Shown: positions 16,157 through 25,852, counted from the first letter of the stretch. The stretch is 64,000 bases of DNA from Arthrobacter terricola (GCF_004354015.1 NZ_SMRU01000013.1:91279-155278); one strand, 5' to 3'. Notes: a model not told the origin generated them from the letters alone. Made by a program: numbers and translations.

Positions 16157-19100
16157 GTGTTTCTTCTTGATTCGGAAAGTGCGGGAGCGGCGCAGGACCT
16201 GGTGTTTTCGGCCAGCGACCTCGTGATTGCTTCCACGTGCGAATACCAGTTGCTGCGCGTGCTGGACGAGAAGCTGCATCGCTCCCCCAAAGCGGAGTTC
16301 GACGCCGACGAAATGCTTGGGCGCGCCGCGAAGCTGGGCGATATCCACGAACACGCCGTGCTGGAGCGGTTCGTGGCCGAGTTCGGCGCTTGGGATCCGC
16401 GCGCGGGAACCGGAGTGTACGACGTCGTTCCCGCCGAAGCGATGGACCGCGCCACCCTGCGCGCCAAGCACGCGGAATCCATTGAAGCCCTGCGGTCCGG
16501 CGCGGACGTGGTCTTTCAGGCTGCGTTCTTCGACGGCGGGTTCCACGGTCGCTCGGATTTCCTTGTGAAGCAGGGCGGCGGCAGGCGCCCCGGCGGCACG
16601 TATGCGGTCTTCGACACCAAGCTCGCGCGGCACGCGAAGGTCACGGCGTTGCTGCAGCTTGCCGCTTATGCGGAGCAACTTCTTAAAGCCGGGATCGAGC
16701 CTGCGCCGGAGTTGACTCTCGTCCTGGGGGCAACTGTCCAGGCAGACACCGGCGGCTACGACTACGTGCACAGCAACCACAAGTTGGCCGACGTACTGCC
16801 GGTTTTCCGCGAGCGCCGCAGCCGTTTCCTGGCGCTGACCTCGGCGCACCGGTCACAGCCCGAGCCCGTCCAGTGGGGCACTTCAGGGGTGACCGCGTGC
16901 GGCAGGTGCAACTATTGCAAGGAACAGGTCGAGTCGCACCGGGACCTGCTGATGGTGGCGGGGATGAGGATCACGCGCCGCAAGAAACTGCTTGCCGATG
17001 GCATCTCCACGATTGACGACTTGGCCGGGATGCCTGACGCCACGGATTCCGTGACGCGGCGGTTGCAGGAACAAGCGCGGCTGCAAACAGGGATCGCGAC
17101 CGCCGACGGAACCGTTCGCTATACCGACAAGACCGGTAAGGCCAAGAGCATCAGCTACTCGGTCCTCGAATCCAACTCTTTGGCCCGCCTTCCGCGACCC
17201 GACGCCGGTGACATCTTCTTCGACTTCGAGGGAGATCCGTTGTGGCAAGACCCGGCGACCGGCCGTTGGGGCTTGGAGTACTTGTTCGGCGTGGTCGAGA
17301 ATCCTGGAACTCCGGGCGAAAAGCCCGTCTTCCGGCCGTTCTGGGCACATTCCCGGACCGAGGAGCGGCAGGCTTTCATCGACTTCCTCGATTACGTCGA
17401 GGAACGCCGGATGAAGTATCCGGACATGCGGATCTACCATTACGCGGCTTACGAGAAAACTGCCCTCCGCCACCTGTCGCTGATCCATACTGTCGGCGAG
17501 GCCGCCGTGGACAACCTCCTGCGGGACGGCGTCCTGGTGGACCTGTACGACACCGTCCGGCACAGCATCCGCATCTCCGAAAACTCCTACAGCATCAAGA
17601 AACTCGAGCCCCTCTACATGGGCGAGCATTTGCGCTCGGGCGAAGTGACCGACGCCGGAGCTTCAGTAGTTGCCTATGCCAACTACTGCACTGCCCGCGA
17701 CGAAGGCCGTAGCGACGAGGCCGCCGGCATTCTGGCGGGGATCTCGGACTACAACGAATACGACTGCCTCTCCACCCTTGAGCTGCGGAACTGGCTGCTG
17801 GGCTTGGCCTCCGAGCGTTCAATCGAGCCGGGCTACTCCGTGCCGGCGACGCACAAGGAGACCGAGCCGGCGAAATACGAAGCCGCACCGGAAGAAACTG
17901 CCCTGCTTGACTACGTCGCGGAGCATGCCGTGGCACCCTCGGAAGCCCGGGCAGTCGCCTTGGTGGCTGCCGCCGTCGGTTATCACCGGCGCGAGGACAA
18001 ACAATATTGGTGGGGCCACTTCGATCGTCTCGACCGGCCCGTTTCCGAATGGGAGGACACCCGGGACTGCTTCGTTGTTGAACAAGCTGAGGTGGTACGG
18101 GACTGGTCCACTTTACCTGGGAAGAGGAACCCTTCGAGGGACGTCCTGTTCTACGGCCGCGCAGCCGAAGGTTCGGGATTTACGCCCGGCAACAAGTTCT
18201 TCCGAATGTACGATGCCCCTGTGCCTGAGGCTTTCGATGGCAAGGCAATGAGTGCCCAAGGCAGGAGCGGTGCAGGGGGAACCGAGATCCTCGATGCAAG
18301 CGGCTTGGACGCTAAGGACTCCCCCGGTGAAGGGCACAGCGGCGATACCGTGCTCGTCCGGGAGATCCTGCCCAGCAAAACTTCGCCCTTCCACCAGCTA
18401 CCCATGGCGCTGACGCCCGATGTCCCGGTCAACACCAACGGCCAGCGGGCAGCCCTCTCGGAACTAGCCGTCGAGCTTCGCTCCAGCTTGCCGTCCTGGC
18501 CAAAGAACCCAGCCTTGGACTTGCTGCGCCGAGTCCCACCGCGGCTTGCCACGCCAACGGCACTGCCCGTCGTCGGGCCCGGCGAGAACGGCTACGTGGA
18601 CGCGATCACTGCAGCGGTCGCAGACCTCGACCGCTCCTACCTCGCTGTTCAGGGACCTCCGGGAACGGGCAAGACCTACGTCGGCTCCCACGTTGTGGCA
18701 CGACTCGTGGCCGCAGGATGGAAAGTAGGGGTGGTCGCCCAGTCCCACACAACGGTTGAAGCACTCCTCCGCAGGGCGATCGAGGCAGGCGTATCTCCGG
18801 CCAGGGTCGGGAAGAAACCCAAGGAAGGCGATACCCAGGCAAAACCATGGGAGATCCTGGCTGATGGCGAAATAGAACGGTTGTTGACGTCGGCCGGCGG
18901 TTGCCTCATCGGCGGTACGGCCTGGACCATGACTGGCAAAACCGTTCCAGCCCGTTCCTTGGACCTGTTGGTGATCGACGAAGCCGGGCAGTTCTCCCTG
19001 GCCAACACCCTTGCCGTAAGCCGGGCAACGAACAGGCTGCTGCTTCTCGGCGACCCGCAGCAGCTCCCGCAGGTTACCCAAGGCAAACACCCTGAACCGG

Positions 19101-19777
19101 TGGACGAATCCGCCCTCGGCTGGTTGGCGAACGGCCATCACACACTGCCGGAGGAGCTTGGCTATTTCTTGGCGACATCGTGGCGCATGCACCCCGATTT
19201 GTGCACTGCGGTGTCAGAACTTTCCTACGACAACCGGCTCGAGTCGGCTCCCCTCGCCTCGGAGCGGCGACTGGCCGGAGTCCCTGCCGGCGTGGAATGC
19301 GTCTACGTTCCGCACGGCGGCAACTCCACCCAGTCATCGGAGGAAGCCGCGGAAGTGGCCAGGCAAGTTCGGAGGCACGTGGGACTCGCATGGTTGGATC
19401 CGCGTGAATCGGCCGAAGAACGGCCATTGGGTGAGAAAGACATCTTGGTGGTGGCCGCCTACAACGCCCAGGTGCAGCTCATCCAGCGGGAACTTCGGGG
19501 TGCCGGCCTCGGCGGTGTGCGCGTGGGCACCGTGGACAAGTTCCAAGGCCAGGAGGCTCCCGTGGTGATCGTTTCGATGGCAGCGTCCGCTGCGGCCGAA
19601 GTTCCCCGCGGCATGGATTTCCTGCTCTCACGCAACCGGATCAACGTGGCGATCTCGCGCGGTCAATGGCGTGCCGTCGTCGTACGCTCACCGGAACTGA
19701 CCAACTACCTGCCGAGCCACCCCGAAGGTCTCGAGCAACTGGGCGGCTTCGTCGCGCTGTGCCAGCGGGCCAGCTAG
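16157..19777 (+). CDS. TM0106-type RecB-like nuclease fused to SF1 helicase
   Basis: Large protein of 1206 residues. Part 1 is a PD-(D/E)XK nuclease: FHGRSDFL near residue 128, the VFDTKLAR strand near 150, and the RecB-type QLAAYAEQ motif near 167. CGRCNYC near 248 is a Cas4-like cluster that may bind metal or an iron-sulphur cluster. Part 2, around residue 355, has FDFEGDP, an RNase H-like (DEDD) strand. Part 3, residues about 830-1206, is an SF1 helicase: GPPGTGKT (Walker A), VIDEAGQF (Walker B), GDPQQLPQV, and the C-terminal DKFQGQEAPVVI and RINVAISRG motifs. The GTG at 16157 follows GAAGGGGG and matches the family start. DNA repair or processing is likely; no partner gene is linked. Confidence 0.9.
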   Translation: MFLLDSESAGAAQDLVFSASDLVIASTCEYQLLRVLDEKLHRSPKAEFDADEMLGRAAKLGDIHEHAVLERFVAEFGAWDPRAGTGVYDVVPAEAMDRATLRAKHAESIEALRSGADVVFQAAFFDGGFHGRSDFLVKQGGGRRPGGTYAVFDTKLARHAKVTALLQLAAYAEQLLKAGIEPAPELTLVLGATVQADTGGYDYVHSNHKLADVLPVFRERRSRFLALTSAHRSQPEPVQWGTSGVTACGRCNYCKEQVESHRDLLMVAGMRITRRKKLLADGISTIDDLAGMPDATDSVTRRLQEQARLQTGIATADGTVRYTDKTGKAKSISYSVLESNSLARLPRPDAGDIFFDFEGDPLWQDPATGRWGLEYLFGVVENPGTPGEKPVFRPFWAHSRTEERQAFIDFLDYVEERRMKYPDMRIYHYAAYEKTALRHLSLIHTVGEAAVDNLLRDGVLVDLYDTVRHSIRISENSYSIKKLEPLYMGEHLRSGEVTDAGASVVAYANYCTARDEGRSDEAAGILAGISDYNEYDCLSTLELRNWLLGLASERSIEPGYSVPATHKETEPAKYEAAPEETALLDYVAEHAVAPSEARAVALVAAAVGYHRREDKQYWWGHFDRLDRPVSEWEDTRDCFVVEQAEVVRDWSTLPGKRNPSRDVLFYGRAAEGSGFTPGNKFFRMYDAPVPEAFDGKAMSAQGRSGAGGTEILDASGLDAKDSPGEGHSGDTVLVREILPSKTSPFHQLPMALTPDVPVNTNGQRAALSELAVELRSSLPSWPKNPALDLLRRVPPRLATPTALPVVGPGENGYVDAITAAVADLDRSYLAVQGPPGTGKTYVGSHVVARLVAAGWKVGVVAQSHTTVEALLRRAIEAGVSPARVGKKPKEGDTQAKPWEILADGEIERLLTSAGGCLIGGTAWTMTGKTVPARSLDLLVIDEAGQFSLANTLAVSRATNRLLLLGDPQQLPQVTQGKHPEPVDESALGWLANGHHTLPEELGYFLATSWRMHPDLCTAVSELSYDNRLESAPLASERRLAGVPAGVECVYVPHGGNSTQSSEEAAEVARQVRRHVGLAWLDPRESAEERPLGEKDILVVAAYNAQVQLIQRELRGAGLGGVRVGTVDKFQGQEAPVVIVSMAASAAAEVPRGMDFLLSRNRINVAISRGQWRAVVVRSPELTNYLPSHPEGLEQLGGFVALCQRAS

Positions 19778-19784
19778 CTTCGCT

Positions 19785-21668
19785 TCATCGGAGGCGACGT
19801 GGATCAACGCTCGTGGGTTTCGGAACATGGTCAGCGGCACGCCGACGGACGGCTTGCTTTCCGCCGTCGTGCGCCCTGACCGTGCGCAACGACTCCGCAG
19901 CCGGAAGGAACTGCGCCGCTGGGAGACGACGCGGGGCCTCGGACTCGATCCGATGCTCCGTGTACTCGTACTTTCCGCCGCGGAGGGCGGACGCGAAAGC
20001 GGCCACGATGCAGGCCGCGATCGCGAAGGCAAAGGCCACTGCAAGGCCTTCGGCGAACGGCCCCGAGATGAGGGCCGGGAAGAAGGAGCGGCCGGTCAGG
20101 AACGCCGAGTCCGTCGGCGGAAGGCCTCCCAGGACTTTCGGCCCGAGCAGCGTCTGTACCGGGTTGTAGCCCAGCAACGAGGAGAACAGGACCGAAACTG
20201 GCGGTAGTTGCGCAACCTTCGCCGCGTCTGCGGCGGCCACACCGTGAGCCGTCAGGCCTGAGGCGAGTGTCTGCGGCAGAGTGCGGGCGAGCCCGGTGAT
20301 CATGAGGGAAAAGAAGATGCCGATGGAAAGCACCATGGCCGAGTTCTGGAAGGTCGTGCTCATGCCCGCGCCCACGCCGCGGCGATTAGGCGGAAGCGAA
20401 TTCATGATGCCGGCCCTGTTCGGTGCTGCAAACAACCCCATGCCCAAGCCGTTGGTCAGCAACGCAAGGCAGAACGGCAGGTACGTGAAATTCACCGGCA
20501 ATACGAGCAGCCAAAGGAAACTCGCTGCTGCCACTACCATTCCCAAGGTGGCGAGGAGCCGGGCCCCATGGCGGTCGGAGAGCCAACCGGAAACGGGTCC
20601 TGCGATCAGGAATCCCGCGGTCAGCGGCAACATGTAAATGCCCGCCCAAAGCGGGGTGGTTTCAAAGCTGTAGCCATGCTGCGGCAGCCAAATCCCCTGA
20701 AGCCAGATGATCAGGATGAACATCAAGCCGCCGCGGCCTATGCCGGACATCAACGAGGCCAGGTTTCCAGCGGTGAACGCTCGAATTTTGAAGAGCGACA
20801 AATTGAACATAGGCTCCTCGATCTTTGATTCCACCAAGCAGAAAATGGCCAGCACCGCAGCTCCACCGATCAAGGCGGCGAGCACCCACGGGTTGGTCCA
20901 GCCCATCGTGTGGCCGCCGTATGGCTGGATGCCGTACGTGATGCCCACCAGCACCGCGACCAGGCCCACCGCGAACGTTCCGTTGCCCCACCAATCGAGC
21001 TTGGCCGGCTGCCGGATTCCGGTGTCGTGCATGCTGAGGTAGGCCCACACGGTGCCCGCCAACCCCACCGGCACGGACACGAGGAACACCAAGCGCCAAT
21101 CCAGCGGGCCGAGCAATCCCCCTACGATCAGGCCCAAGAAGGATCCCGCAATGCCTGCGACCTGGTTCAGGCCCAACGCCAGTCCGCGCTGCTCCACTTT
21201 GAAGACGTCCGTGATGATGGCCGTTGAATTGGCCATCAACATCGCCCCGCCGACGCCCTGAAGCACACGCATGATGATCAGCCACAGGACTCCCGCGTCA
21301 CCTGAGAGCCACGTCAAAGAAAGCAGCACGGAGAATACCGTGAAGATCGCAAAGCCTGCGTTGTACATCGTCACCCGGCCGAACATGTCGCCCAGCCGGC
21401 CAAAGGTAACCACAAGCACGGCCGTGACCACCATGTAGCCCATGACGAGCCAAAGGAGCATGCTCGTGTTGCCGGGAGTGAGCGGGTCTACGTGGATTCC
21501 GCGGAAAATGTCGGGCAAGGCTATGAGCATGATGGACGAATTGATGGTCGCCATGAGCATGCCCAGCGTGGTGTTGGTCAGGACTGTCCATTTATAGTGG
21601 GGGCTGGCAACCGCGCGCTCGATGCGGGCCTGGCGTTTATCCCTGAAGACTTGGGTCTTTGTCGCCAC
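19785..21668 (-). CDS. EmrB/QacA-type MFS exporter (DHA2, 14 TM)
   Basis: Cytoplasmic-membrane drug-type exporter of 627 residues. An N-terminal cytoplasmic stretch of about 30 residues precedes the helices. Helix 1 has the DHA2 pattern LGMLMATINSSIMLIALPDI; loop 2-3 has GRLGDMFGRV; VLQGVGGAMLMANSTAII and GLNQVAGIAGSFLGLIVGG complete the N half. A C-terminal tail of about 65 hydrophilic residues is unusual. The GTG at 21668 is chosen because GGAAGGGG lies eight bases upstream; longer frames lack a ribosome binding site. It is convergent with the nuclease-helicase (7-base gap). The substrate is unknown, and no regulator gene is adjacent. Confidence 0.85.
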   Translation of the reverse strand: MATKTQVFRDKRQARIERAVASPHYKWTVLTNTTLGMLMATINSSIMLIALPDIFRGIHVDPLTPGNTSMLLWLVMGYMVVTAVLVVTFGRLGDMFGRVTMYNAGFAIFTVFSVLLSLTWLSGDAGVLWLIIMRVLQGVGGAMLMANSTAIITDVFKVEQRGLALGLNQVAGIAGSFLGLIVGGLLGPLDWRLVFLVSVPVGLAGTVWAYLSMHDTGIRQPAKLDWWGNGTFAVGLVAVLVGITYGIQPYGGHTMGWTNPWVLAALIGGAAVLAIFCLVESKIEEPMFNLSLFKIRAFTAGNLASLMSGIGRGGLMFILIIWLQGIWLPQHGYSFETTPLWAGIYMLPLTAGFLIAGPVSGWLSDRHGARLLATLGMVVAAASFLWLLVLPVNFTYLPFCLALLTNGLGMGLFAAPNRAGIMNSLPPNRRGVGAGMSTTFQNSAMVLSIGIFFSLMITGLARTLPQTLASGLTAHGVAAADAAKVAQLPPVSVLFSSLLGYNPVQTLLGPKVLGGLPPTDSAFLTGRSFFPALISGPFAEGLAVAFAFAIAACIVAAFASALRGGKYEYTEHRIESEAPRRLPAAQFLPAAESLRTVRAHDGGKQAVRRRAADHVPKPTSVDPRRLR

Positions 21669-21901
21669 CTCAACTGCCCCTTCCCGGCACACGGGCCGAT
21701 TCGGGATTGTTACCTCACTAAAAACCTTAGACCCGGAAACTGTGCGGGGAACTAAGGGGGCTGGGATTTTCTGCTGGGCCACTCCGGTTGGCTTGGGCTG
21801 GCTCCCTCGCGGTTCCGGGGATCTCGAACGGCACCTACCCGCTGATCCAGCAGAATGTGCCGCGATGGCAGAAGCTACCCAGGTAAGATCGCTTAAATCA
21901 C

Positions 21902-21946
21902 GACGGCGGCACTCGGCTTTCAGGAAAAGCCGAGTGCCGCCGTCGA
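21902..21946 (-). terminator. 20-bp perfect hairpin after the ene-reductase gene
   Basis: Arms 21902-21921 and 21927-21946 pair perfectly around a 5-base loop, 14 bases after the stop of the ene-reductase gene. A strong terminator separating it from the MFS gene downstream; the T-run is poor. Confidence 0.75.
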
Positions 21947-21959
21947 GGGCTAGTTGGGG

Positions 21960-23030
21960 TTAGTTCGCGTAGAACGGGTAGTCGGTGTAGCCCTTCGCGC
22001 CTTCACCGTAGAACGTAGAGGGATCAGGTTCGTTGAGCGGCAGGCTCTCACGCCACCTGCGCGCGAGGTCCGGGTTTGCGATGGCCGGGCGCCCTACGAC
22101 GACGGCGTCCGCGTGGCCGTTCGCGACGAGTGCTACGGCTTCTTCCCGGTCCGTGATGGTGCTGAAGCCGGTGTTCACCAAGAACGTACCCCTGAAACGC
22201 TCGCGCAAGTCCTGGACGAGTTCGCCTTGGGGTTCGTGGTGCAGGATGCTCAGGTAGGCCAGGTTGAGCGGGGCGATCGTGTCCACGAGAACCTCGTATG
22301 TTGCGCGGACATCAGCAGGATCAGTCTCTTCAATCTGCTGTACCAGGTGCTCCGGGGAAATCCTGATGCCCACCCGGTTGGCGCCGAGGGCCTCGACCAC
22401 GGCGTTGACGGTCTCGATGACGAAGCGGGCACGGTTTTCCGGGGAACCTCCGTAGCTGTCCGTACGGATGTTGGTGTTAGGTGCAAGGAACTCGTGGAGC
22501 AGGTAGCCATTGGCTGAGTGCAGTTCAACGCCGTCGAACCCGGCCTCGATAGCGTTCCGGGATGCCGTAACGATTTCCTGGATGACCGCTGGTAGCTCAT
22601 CTGTGCTCAACTCGCGCGGAACCGGGTAAGGCTTTTTGCCGTTCGGGGTCCGCACTTCGCCTTCGATGGCGACAGCACTGGGTGCGACAATTTCGTTGCC
22701 GCCGGTGATGTCCGGGTGGGAGACTCGTCCACCGTGCATGATCTGGGCGAACATGCGGCCGCCTTCGGCATGGACGGCGTCGGTCACCTTCTTCCAGCCT
22801 GCGATCTGTTCCTCGGTAACAAGGCCAGGCTGGCCCGGGTAGGACTGGCCGGCTGGAGTGGGATAAGTTCCCTCACTGACGATCAAGCCGAGGGACGCGC
22901 GCTGCCGATAGTGCTCTACGAGGAGGGGCCCGGGAATCCCTTCTGCGCCTGCACGTACACGGGTCAACGGTGCCATGACCAAGCGGTTGGGAAGTTCAAG
23001 TTCGCCGAGCGTCAACGGGGAAAACAACAT
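21960..23030 (-). CDS. Old yellow enzyme family alkene reductase
   Basis: FMN-dependent NAD(P)H oxidoreductase of 356 residues that reduces activated C=C bonds (alkene reductase/NemA type). The family motifs are all present: LFSPLTLGELELPNRLVMAPLTR at the start, VSEGTYPTPAGQSYPGQPG, QIMHGGRVSHP (the substrate-region H-G-R), FDGVELHSANGYLLHEFL near 180, DSYGGSPENRARF, and the phosphate-binding VVGRPAIANPDL near the end. Length is normal. The ATG at 23030 is preferred over an upstream TTG because GAAAGG lies seven to eight bases before it. The gene stands alone with its own terminator. Confidence 0.9.
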   Translation of the reverse strand: MLFSPLTLGELELPNRLVMAPLTRVRAGAEGIPGPLLVEHYRQRASLGLIVSEGTYPTPAGQSYPGQPGLVTEEQIAGWKKVTDAVHAEGGRMFAQIMHGGRVSHPDITGGNEIVAPSAVAIEGEVRTPNGKKPYPVPRELSTDELPAVIQEIVTASRNAIEAGFDGVELHSANGYLLHEFLAPNTNIRTDSYGGSPENRARFVIETVNAVVEALGANRVGIRISPEHLVQQIEETDPADVRATYEVLVDTIAPLNLAYLSILHHEPQGELVQDLRERFRGTFLVNTGFSTITDREEAVALVANGHADAVVVGRPAIANPDLARRWRESLPLNEPDPSTFYGEGAKGYTDYPFYAN

Positions 23031-23141
23031 GTGCAATGCCTTTCAAACGGGAACGGATCCACTGTTGGCAACTGCAACGCGTCTGCAACTATTCCGGAGC
23101 CAAGGATGATGAGACAAGCGTCACAACGTTGTCGTGTTTGC

Positions 23142-24611
23142 TCAGCCGTTGGAAGGGATGTTTGCGATTACTTGGCGAATGCCCCGAATGGTCCTCACAC
23201 TCTTGGCTCTCCGACGCCAGTCATCCTGGTCGCGGAAAGGGTGCTTCATTGGCTTGGTCGCCGGATCCGAAACAAACCTCTGGTTCCGCTTCTCCACCCA
23301 AGCAGCCAGGAGTGAGATCCCCACAGAGCAAACCGGATACAGCACCTGGGCCAAAACAAGCGAACTGAAACCCGTTAGCTCGAGCACCGGCTGCTGGACG
23401 AGAAGGGCAAAAACGCCTGCCGCGATAAATGCAGCGACTTTGAGTTGGGAGAACATTCGAACGCGGCGCTGCGCCAATTCGATGAGGTCACTGCGGTGTT
23501 CGTGTTCGGCAGCCCGGGCCCACGTTTGAAATGCCGCGGCTTCCGCCCTTGCTCGATGCAGATCAGCCAAGCTCGGATAACGAGGGGCAGGCGGCTCGTT
23601 GATGGGGGTCGGCGCATTGGCCGGGGCGGAAACTCTGGCAGAGGTCGGCGCGGGCGAGCGCCCAGTCGAAGCTCGTTCGTTGATTCGTTTGGACTCGATG
23701 TAGTGGCGCTTGTCGAGTTCCCGTTTGATTGCTTCTCCAGCGGCCGTTGGCGTCACGAAGGAGAAACTCGCTGCTCGATCGGCCATGGAGACGTCCGGTT
23801 CATGACCAATAGCGGTTGCGACGGGCACCGGAGAGCGGTTGATTGCAAGAGCTATTTCGGGTTGATCGAAGACCCTCAATTTGCTCCAGTGCCCGCCACC
23901 CCTAACGATGAGGATAAGGTCGTAGCCCTTCGAAATGATCTCAGCGAGCTTCGCTTGGAACATCTCGGGTGCTGCCTGGCTGGCCCAGCGAAATGGCTGG
24001 TAGTCGATTGCCAGGTATTCCTTTTGTTCGGACTTCTGAACCCGGCTTTTGAAGTCAGCCAAGCCGCGGCTATCGTCCGGCGCGATTACCAGCAATCGTT
24101 TGAGTTGTTTGGGGAATCTGGGCCTTTGGTAGTCATTACAGTGAATATCTCGTCGAGAGGTCCTGGCCGACGGGACGCCCGCTACGCGAAGTGCGTCAAT
24201 GGTGTGTTCATCTTGGCGATGAAGTTCTCCCGAGAGGGTGAAATTCTCTGAGATTTTGGTGACGTCCAGGATGACGGTGCCGTCGTCGGTCAACTGAGTC
24301 TCGCCTTGGATCTCAAGCTTCATGCCTTCTCGCATGGCAGCGGCCAAGGACACCTCTTGACGGCGAAGGTAGTTGGCGATGTTGTAGACATTCTCGCCGC
24401 TAATCCGACACTCGAGCACATCTAGCGTTCTCCCGTTGAGCGTTGCTAGGTCGAAACGCCAATTGCGCCCGAGACGCCTCGGGGACCTGCATTCTCCGCC
24501 AATCGTCTTCAGGACCACGGGAAAAGCCTCCCGAACTGTCCTTACCGCGGTGCTGACCGACTCGAGGTCACCCGAAAACCGCCTTCTGCCTCGTGAATTT
24601 TGTTCCTTCAT
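23142..24611 (-). CDS. Membrane-anchored exonuclease VII large-subunit-like protein
   Basis: Protein of 489 residues related to XseA but differently built. Residues about 15-150 look like the XseA OB-fold (FPVVLKTIGGECRSP, LKLEIQGETQLTDD-like). The catalytic domain keeps every key residue: the Asp in SRGLADFK (~182), RGGGH (~235), AIGHEPDVSMAD (~268) and TPTAAGEAI. The long coiled-coil that binds XseB subunits is replaced by a Pro/Ala linker, a short helix and two hydrophobic segments (about 391-411 and 416-437) followed by a basic tail, so it should sit in the membrane. No xseB gene is nearby. GGGGGAG precedes the ATG at 24611. It lies in the DUF6318/PKD cluster on the same strand. The function is unknown; nuclease activity is inferred. 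Confidence 0.75.
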   Translation of the reverse strand: MKEQNSRGRRRFSGDLESVSTAVRTVREAFPVVLKTIGGECRSPRRLGRNWRFDLATLNGRTLDVLECRISGENVYNIANYLRRQEVSLAAAMREGMKLEIQGETQLTDDGTVILDVTKISENFTLSGELHRQDEHTIDALRVAGVPSARTSRRDIHCNDYQRPRFPKQLKRLLVIAPDDSRGLADFKSRVQKSEQKEYLAIDYQPFRWASQAAPEMFQAKLAEIISKGYDLILIVRGGGHWSKLRVFDQPEIALAINRSPVPVATAIGHEPDVSMADRAASFSFVTPTAAGEAIKRELDKRHYIESKRINERASTGRSPAPTSARVSAPANAPTPINEPPAPRYPSLADLHRARAEAAAFQTWARAAEHEHRSDLIELAQRRVRMFSQLKVAAFIAAGVFALLVQQPVLELTGFSSLVLAQVLYPVCSVGISLLAAWVEKRNQRFVSDPATKPMKHPFRDQDDWRRRAKSVRTIRGIRQVIANIPSNG

Positions 24612-24678
24612 TCTTCTCCCCCAATTTTCAGTTTGCGTAGGTATTTCAAACTTGCCGGTCAGCATAGCCTCGACCCCC

Positions 24679-25208
24679 GTTCTGGAGGCAGTTATGGGCA
24701 TAGTTGCGCGTGACCGAGCGCCACACGCTCACAGTCTGCGCCGGGGAAGCGAACTCACACGATCCTTCCAGCGATCCTGGCCAATCTCCGGCTATCCGTC
24801 ATACAAACACGACGGACCATCATTGGGATTCCTATCGGTCCACACCGGGTTCTCAAGTGCGCGCGGAGCGAGCTTCCAAATCACTGCCGTCCCGGACTTC
24901 CCGCCCGGCTCCCGTGGTGGACACTGCAATTGACCCGGGAGACACTTGATATCAATATGCTCCCCGACCTGACACTGCAAAACCGGTTTGTACCGAAACG
25001 GGTCAACGCTCACATGGCCGACAGGGGCGACAATCAAATCGCCTGACGCCGGGTCAGGAATCCACTGCGATGACCCAACGTTGACACCGCTTTCTTCCAT
25101 TCCAAGGTCGAGCGACGGCGCCGATTGTTTCGCGTGCAGCACACCGGGGAACCCGACCAACAGCGAGACGGACAACAACCCAACAGACAGATTTCCTAGA
25201 CTGCGCAT
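24679..25208 (-). pseudogene. Broken second copy of the PKD-like secreted protein
   Basis: The first 138 codons (signal peptide, then VGSSQWIPDP, KPVLQCQVG, LPGQLQCPPREPGG) are a clear paralogue of the intact gene at 25915-26859. The frame ends at TAG (24792-24794) where the intact copy has AAG. Beyond the stop, homology continues in broken form: small gaps, then a jump near 24757 that skips about 370 bases of the intact copy, then the 3' segment coding for QTVSVWRSVTRNYA and NCLQN, fading at 24679. The first part may still make a short secreted protein. It starts two bases after the preceding DUF6318 gene, as in the intact pair. Confidence 0.8.
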
Positions 25209-25210
25209 CG

Positions 25211-25852
25211 CTAGGAGATCAATCCGAAGTCAATGAGCGTCCAGCCATTAGCACCGAACGCGGCTACCACTAGCATCGCCCTATTTGAAGCGTTGGTTGG
25301 ATCTTGGAATAGACTTCCATCCGCTCTGCGAACCTCGATCAATTGTTGGATTGTCTGAACCTTTACCTGCGAAGACTTACCCACTTCAAGCTTTCCTTCC
25401 GCGACCGGCGTCTCGATACGTCCACCGACGATCCATTTACTGTCAGCCCAAGCGGCTGTTAGGACGGTTTCCAAATTGGTACAAAGGCCGCAATCCGGAG
25501 CCGACATCCTCTGGACATCAGTAAGGTCCCCCGTCTCATATGCATACGAAAGTGTTTGGAACCAATACATCGCAAATGCCTCCAAGCCTTCCTCGGTATT
25601 CGCCTTCGCGGCCTCGGGTAGCACTGGAACGGGCACGTTCTGGGCTTTCCTCATGGATGTCGCGGGCTTGTAAACGGGAGTTGTTGCCGGTGTTGGCCTG
25701 ACTGTGGCAGTGGCAGAAGCACGCGGTGACACCAAACCATCCGGATCAGCTTGCGGTCCCGGACCACATCCGACAAGGGCCACCACAGATGCCGCAAGGG
25801 CTACGCCAAGAAACAACCGAGCCGTCAATGACTCGGACACTAGTGAACTCAT
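25211..25852 (-). CDS. DUF6318 family lipoprotein, copy 2
   Basis: Lipoprotein of 213 residues: a signal with lipobox LVGC, a Ser/Thr/Pro-rich linker to about residue 60, then the DUF6318 domain (NVPVPVLPEAAKA, GLEAFAMYWFQTLSYAYETGDLTDVQ, a CGLC pair, KWIVGGRIETP, FGANGWTLIDFGL). The domain resembles NTF2-like folds and is often seen as a stand-alone lipoprotein in Arthrobacter; its role is unknown. The ATG at 25852 is chosen because TTGGGGGA precedes it, as in the paralogue. It is followed after two bases by the broken PKD-like gene. It is highly similar to 26862-27500 from about residue 60 on, so the gene pair was duplicated. Confidence 0.8.
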   Translation of the reverse strand: MSSLVSESLTARLFLGVALAASVVALVGCGPGPQADPDGLVSPRASATATVRPTPATTPVYKPATSMRKAQNVPVPVLPEAAKANTEEGLEAFAMYWFQTLSYAYETGDLTDVQRMSAPDCGLCTNLETVLTAAWADSKWIVGGRIETPVAEGKLEVGKSSQVKVQTIQQLIEVRRADGSLFQDPTNASNRAMLVVAAFGANGWTLIDFGLIS

